A stretch of DNA of 64,000 nt from Cavenderia fasciculata (Eukaryota > Evosea > Eumycetozoa > Acytosteliales > Cavenderiaceae), in NCBI RefSeq assembly GCF_000203815.1, contig NW_004457624.1, positions 2,418,001-2,482,000 of the forward strand, read 5' to 3'. Each line of letters opens with the position of its first letter. The first letter of the stretch is position 1. Below the pieces are notes generated by a model. It was not told the DNA's origin. It worked only from the letters and a program-made list of their open reading frames with translations, and made no database searches. A program made the position numbers and the translations under genes. Below, piece after piece: positions 59,274 through 64,000 of this stretch.

Positions 59274-59764
59274 CTTTCTCTTTCTTTTTCTCTCTCTCTC
59301 TCTCTTTCTTTGATCTCCTATATCTATTGAAATGAAATGATCAAACAACGAACTAGCTCTGAGATCAACCCTGTACCTTTTTTAAAAAGCGCAGCTACCA
59401 AGTGGGCAAAGCTCTTTGAAAAGCGGGTTCGATTTTTCGAGCACCAAAGTTTACGTAATCTTAAATCTAAAATAGATGATCCAAAATATTACTCTTATAA
59501 TATAAATATAATTTGTATCTGTTATATTTCATATAAAGAATTAAAGATTAAATTTTGATAGATTAAAAAAAAAAAAAGAAAAAAAAAAATATAATAATTT
59601 AAAAAAATTAAAAAAAAAAAAATGATTTGCAAAAACAAAACGAACGAAGAAAATACAAATTTATCTTTTTTTTCAGCAACAACATTGATAATAACCCAAA
59701 CATAACATACATCATTTCATTATCGATCGTAGATATATAGATATATAGATTTTTATATAGAGAG
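59274..59764. other. Divergent promoter region
   Basis: Between lysozyme B (minus) and UTP4 (plus). It holds a (CT)n tract near 59288-59304 (GA in the sense of lysozyme B), a GC-richer stretch open for 50 codons at 59337-59480 without family resemblance, and A runs near 59565-59625. Confidence 0.4.
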
Positions 59765-62042
59765 ATGGGAAGAACAGATGTACATAGATGTAAATTTACG
59801 AATTGGAGACCATCAGAGATAACAGCCATCTCAAAGAATGTTGAGAAGGATATAGTAGCTGTCGGTCGTGCAGACAATTCAATTGAACTTTGGTCTATTC
59901 AAGCTAATTTTCATTTATTAACTGTAAGTAAAAGAGAGAAAGAAGAAGAGAAACATATGTACAACATATAACTAATCAATCTGTTCAAATTCATTTGTTT
60001 CATTATAGAGATTAGGAGGAATTAAATTTCAAGGTAAAATAATAGGTTTGGAATGGTATATATTTGAAGGTAAACATAGATTGATATCAGTTACATCTAC
60101 ACATATTAGTCAATGGGATTTGGAATCGATGCAACAAATTCAACATTTGGGATCAGTTGGTGGAGACATTACAGCCTATACATTCAACAAGCAAACCAAT
60201 ACTCTTGCTACTGGTGCTGGTTCGTTGACTGTCTATTTATACGCAATCGATCAACACAAGAATGGTCAAGTCAGCTATCTCCGTGCACTCCCCAAGATAA
60301 TGGGTAATGGATCGATCCAATGCATGCAATGGTCAGACTCTGTCACTTTGGTGATTGCCACCGACTTGTTACTCGTCACATACGACGTTGAAAAGGCACA
60401 GAGAAAGATGGAAGTTGATTGTTCTTCAACCACTGCCATGTGTGTCATTGACCAAGACACTGTCGCTTTGGGTCATAGTACCGGTATCGTCTCGTTTCAC
60501 GAATTAAAGTATGGTACCACAATCCAAGAAGTCAAACATCACATTGCCTCTATTCGTACCATCGTTCCATCCAATTTCAATCAATTCAACCTACTTTTCA
60601 TTTCTGGTGATGATCCAACTATTATTTGTTTATCAAATAATTCAAATGGTAAGTGATATAAAACAAAGAATAAGATATATATTATTATTATTATTTTTTC
60701 TAACATTTCTATTTTCTCTTTTTTTTTATTTTTAGATAAATGGTCATTAAATGGATTACATAGACCACATTCACATGATGTTAGATGTATAGAGGTATTT
60801 GATGATTTTATCATTTCGGGAGGTGTTACGACCATTTTATCATTGATGGATATATCGACGTTTACAAGTGTGTTGGCGACTAAAAAGGGATCCTACTATT
60901 CATACCCATTGAATAATATTGCCATGACTGACAAGATTGAAGGTGACGGTAATTTAATTGTAGAGGCTTCGAGAAATGAGATTTCTATTTGGCGTCTTGG
61001 CAATCATTCAACCGACGAGACGGTTGCCGAACAACTACCAAGTGGGTCTCATTTGGTGGTAGATCAACGTGCCAAACGTTTGGTACAATTTAATATCAAG
61101 GATCTAGATTATATCCGTTCCGTAGATATTAGTTATAATGGAAAATATTTTGCCTATTCCACTGCAACCTCTGTCAATATTTATACACTTGCCGAGGAAA
61201 AGGATGAGGAAAGTGGTGAGGAAAAGATTATCATTCATAAATTAAAATCATTTAAAAAGGGTAGTGATTCTATCAAGTTTACACGTGGTACCAAACAACC
61301 ATTACTAGTTATCACATCGATTAAATCCAAATTGTTGGTTTATGACTTGGTCGAAGATGAAATTACAAAGAAAATTAAATCTTTTTCATCTCTATCTCGT
61401 AACCTTAAAATCCTTCAAAATAACAAACAAGAACAAAAAGAAAAAGAAAAAGAAAATGAAAAGGAAAATGAAAAGGATTCAACTTCATCAAATTCAACAT
61501 CCTCATCTTCATCTTCATCTACTTCTTTGGCAAAGATAACAAAATCAATTCTTCATTTAGCAATTGATTCAACAGGTAATTATGCAGCAACAGTAGATTC
61601 AAAGAGTAATATTAGCTTTTTCAATCTTGCCAAGGGTACTTGCACTATTACCATTCCCAATCATCTACATGTCGGTGCTATTGCCTTCCATCCAACCGAA
61701 CCACTTCTCTATATCGCCAATAGTGAAGAGATTGTAGTGTTTAACGCACGTCTTTTAAAGACCGTCCACATGACACCAGCACCAAAGGAAGGTGCTGTCA
61801 TTGCAATCACCAACAATCCATCCGATGCCAGTCGTATGATCCTCTGGGGCCACAACACCATCTTTGTATCGGACTGGAGCAAACCCCGTGAATACGAAGT
61901 TAAAACCATTTTCCCCGAACTCATCACTGCCTGCTCTAGTCTGTTGTTCAACCAACTCGTCACTATCGAGTTGCCCTACACTGAACAAATCCTTCCAACT
62001 CTACCAGGTGCCATCAAATTAAAGTTATTTGGTCAAAATTAA
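59765..62042 (+). CDS. utp4: UTP4/cirhin, SSU processome WD40 protein
   Basis: Three exons (59765..59923, 60009..60648, 60736..62042) give 701 residues, the length of cirhin/Utp4. It starts in the family manner (VHRCKFTNWRPSEITAISKN) and carries two stacked beta-propellers: VAVGRADNSIELWSI, LISVTSTHISQWDLESM, LATGAGSLTVYLYAID, VALGHSTGIVSFHELKYG, HSHDVRCIEVFDDFIISGGV, FAYSTATSVNIYTLAEE, HVGAIAFHPTEPLLYIANSE. A Lys/Glu plus Ser run sits in the second propeller. Utp4 is a t-UTP subunit that binds the 5' end of pre-rRNA in early 18S processing. A GAGAG tract touches the start codon. The call is firm. Confidence 0.92.
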
Positions 62043-62499
62043 AAGAAATTGAAAATAAAATAAAAAAAAGAAAAGAGAATAACTATAAATATAACTATAA
62101 CTATATATAATCAATCGACTAGCTAGAATGAATCTTTCTAAAAAATATGATAATAACTTTAAACAACCAAGACGATTTTATAAAAAAAGATAGATATATA
62201 GTTATCGTATCTATGCAGTTGTTAACAGAGAAGAAGAAGAAGAAGAAGAAGTCTGAGTTTATTAAAAAATATATATTTTAAATTTATTGGAAATAGGTGA
62301 ACTTCACTTAATGATGAATGATTAAAATTTTTGATAATAATTAAACTATGTCTTTTTTAAAAAATACTACAACACATATATCAATGTGTCGGACAAGTTA
62401 ATAGAGAATCAAAATGTAATAAACAGAGAAAGAGAAAGATGTTTAACATTTATTAATCATACATTTATTTTGTTTGTGGTTTTTGATCATTGTTATTAG
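62043..62499. other. Spacer downstream of UTP4
   Basis: AT-rich with an AAG repeat near 62231-62252. No coding sequence is visible before the acceptor-like TTATTAG at 62493-62499. Confidence 0.4.
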
Positions 62500-62989
62500 G
62501 ATTCAAAGGTTAGTGATGTAATGAATCATCGATTGGCATGGACGAGAATCAAAGATATATTGATGAGATCGAGAAATGAAAAGACACATTACTTTGCACT
62601 ATCGATATTGGAACGTGTCATCAAACGACAATGGTCTGATGAGAGGGTGTAGGTGCATCTTCACCGATCATTTGTCAAATGATATTATCGGTACACTTTG
62701 ACATCGATGAGTTGGTCGACCCTTCTCTACTCGTACAGTCATTCCCACTCTCAACTCGGCCCACTGTGTTTGGACAGTCACGTATGGCAAGTGTCCTCGC
62801 ATTGATCGAGTTTGTCAATGTCTTTTCGAGTGCTCTGCCCACCAACCCAACATTCTCGATTAGCGTACCAGAGATATTCACCAATATCGTCAAGACGCTG
62901 TCAGAGATTCCTCTTCCCAAAACATTCAAAGAGGTCAAACATCTCCTTATTAATTCAATTGGTCAAATCATTTACACCTATCCTATACC

Positions 62990-63027
<38 letters not shown>

Positions 63028-63571
63028 AAAATCCCTGCCATAGTGTATGAAATTAAATATAAATAATATTTAGATTATAGATTTATTAATTCTAATTCTT
63101 TTTATTTTTTGTTACTCAACCATTGAGTTTAAATAAATTTAGGTTTATCAAATGTTTAAATTTTATGGAATTTGAAAAAGACTTGACAATTGATGGACAA
63201 TCTCTACCAATATAAAGATGAATATGAATGAAAGTACAAAGAATTGGTATACTTGACCAAACACACAAGTATTACCATTCCTCAATCTATTGGATTAATT
63301 GATCAGTTGGATCAATCAATCACCAGCAAATGGTACTGGATCAAATCTATTGGAAATGTCCATTCAAACACTATTGGTCATTTGTAAGAGAAAAGGTCAA
63401 AACTTGTTAACAGAACATAATGAATTTTATGAAATCATAAATCAAACCATTTATTCAAATAATTTAAAATTATCACTTTTTCGGATAAAAGGGATACTGG
63501 CCAACAGTATTATCAACAACAACATTACTCCACCACACCAAATGCCATCTTTATCGATGATCCAAAGTTGA
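62500..63571 (+). pseudogene. Exportin-1-like and other coding remnants
   Basis: After an acceptor-like TTATTAG, a 50-codon stretch (62500-62652) reads LAWTRIKDILMRSRNEKTHY and FALSILERVIKRQWSDE, matching the N-terminal HEAT repeat of exportin-1/CRM1 (the ALQVLE-x-VIK-x-RW pattern), then hits TAG. A further GC-richer frame follows from ATG 62679 to 63050 (FPLSTRPTVFGQSRMASVLA, LPKTFKEVKHLLINSIGQII) ending in a Thr run, and a third from 63299 to 63571. The pieces lie in different frames with AT-rich gaps. They may belong to one decayed HEAT-repeat gene or to several; only the first has a family likeness I trust moderately. Full exportin-1 has over 1000 residues. Confidence 0.4.
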
Positions 63572-63574
63572 ACT

Positions 63575-63836
63575 ACCGATATGGCTTAAAACCTATGACG
63601 CTACCTATGGCTCATAACCTATGACCTATCTATGGCTCAGAACCTATGACTGTGGTCTCATCCATCCTCTGGAGCCTATGACCTACATGGCTCCGACCTC
63701 TGAATGACTAGTCATCTGGATCAAATGAATGGTCATCATCTAGAACATATGGCTCAAACCTATGACCCTCTGGAACCTATCAATGTGGTCTCATCTGGAA
63801 CCTAAGACCCTCATTGGTTCATCCGTCATCTAGAAT
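63575..63836. repeat. Degenerate tandem repeat array with CTATGAC core
   Basis: Variants of ATGGCTCAAAACCTATGAC recur (about 63580, 63596, 63619, 63729), mixed with repeats of TCTGGAACCTA and TGTGGTCTCATC, across about 260 bases that are richer in GC than the neighbourhood. No frame stays open. It looks like a decayed minisatellite of composite units. Confidence 0.6.
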
Positions 63837-64000
63837 CACCTTAAGCAGAGTAAAAGAAATTAAAACATTTTTTTCGGTTTTTTTTTTTTAAAGTAATTCT
63901 TTTCCTGTTCTCTCCCATCGGGAAGAGTAGTACTCAGAAGTTACAAAGTTTTATTAATTTTACTTTTTAATTGACCAGCCAGAAATAAAGATTATCTCAA
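63837..64000. other. Right window edge
   Basis: AT-rich with one short GC-richer phrase near 63905-63945. Nothing supported. Confidence 0.4.

Noticed and set aside
59337-59558. 73-codon frame starting MIKQRTSSEINPVP in the lysozyme B/UTP4 promoter
   Set aside because: The first 45 codons look mildly coding but there is no family likeness and the rest is AT-rich; kept only as a GC-richer part of the spacer.
1-64000. CRISPR arrays, bacterial operons, prophage
   Set aside because: Introns in most genes and eukaryotic families throughout; repeats present are microsatellites without spacers.

Overview
The window is nuclear DNA of a dictyostelid social amoeba or a very close relative. The signs are AT-rich intergenic DNA with long A/T runs, short AT-rich GT-AG introns (donors mostly GTATGT or GTAAGT), coding exons richer in GC than their flanks, long poly-Q/N/S/T tracts inside proteins, and families typical of dictyostelids (Shk-type SH2 kinase, Pmp-like GGA-repeat surface protein, GH25-like lysozymes, ankyrin-family remnant). 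The codon use of the highly expressed genes (leucyl-tRNA synthetase, SDR) is fairly GC-rich, which fits a group 1-3 species such as Cavenderia or Heterostelium better than D. discoideum, but I cannot name the species. I see no rRNA, canonical tRNA or CRISPR.

Layout. 0-10 kb: an incomplete unknown gene leaving the left edge, an Atm1/ABCB6-type half ABC transporter, a four-TM membrane protein, a divergent Sec23/Sec24-like protein and a pseudogene remnant. 10-20 kb: a G-alpha protein fused to an N-terminal PH domain, an Rsa3-domain acidic nucleolar-type protein, a large GPI-anchored-looking surface protein in six exons, and an SDR reductase. 20-30 kb: SURF6, alpha-SNAP, a broken ankyrin-family gene, an internally duplicated membrane protein and a Shk-type kinase. 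30-40 kb: cytochrome P450, UBLCP1 phosphatase, a Pmp-like surface protein, a secreted PG-binding plus L,D-transpeptidase-like protein, a GDPD phosphodiesterase and a mitochondrial PPR-like protein. 40-51 kb: a RING/B-box/kelch protein with an apparent one-base frame break, a second alpha-SNAP, a four-CBS protein and cytosolic leucyl-tRNA synthetase with an ATG-only first exon. 51-64 kb: a dual-specificity phosphatase, a possible DUF4214-like repeat protein, an old broken retroelement-like fragment, two tandem GH25-like lysozymes, UTP4/cirhin, an exportin-like remnant and a degenerate repeat array.

The genes are packed 0.3-1.4 kb apart on both strands and are not operons. Loose themes are ribosome biogenesis (Rsa3, SURF6, UTP4), membrane traffic (two alpha-SNAPs, Sec23-like), signalling (PH-G-alpha, Shk kinase, DSP) and bacterial cell-wall handling (L,D-transpeptidase-like protein and two lysozymes), the last fitting a bacterivore.

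Exon borders were derived by hand by requiring GT-AG borders and reading-frame continuity, and lengths were checked modulo three. Family names rest on motif recognition without any database search. The most unusual item is the PH-G-alpha fusion.
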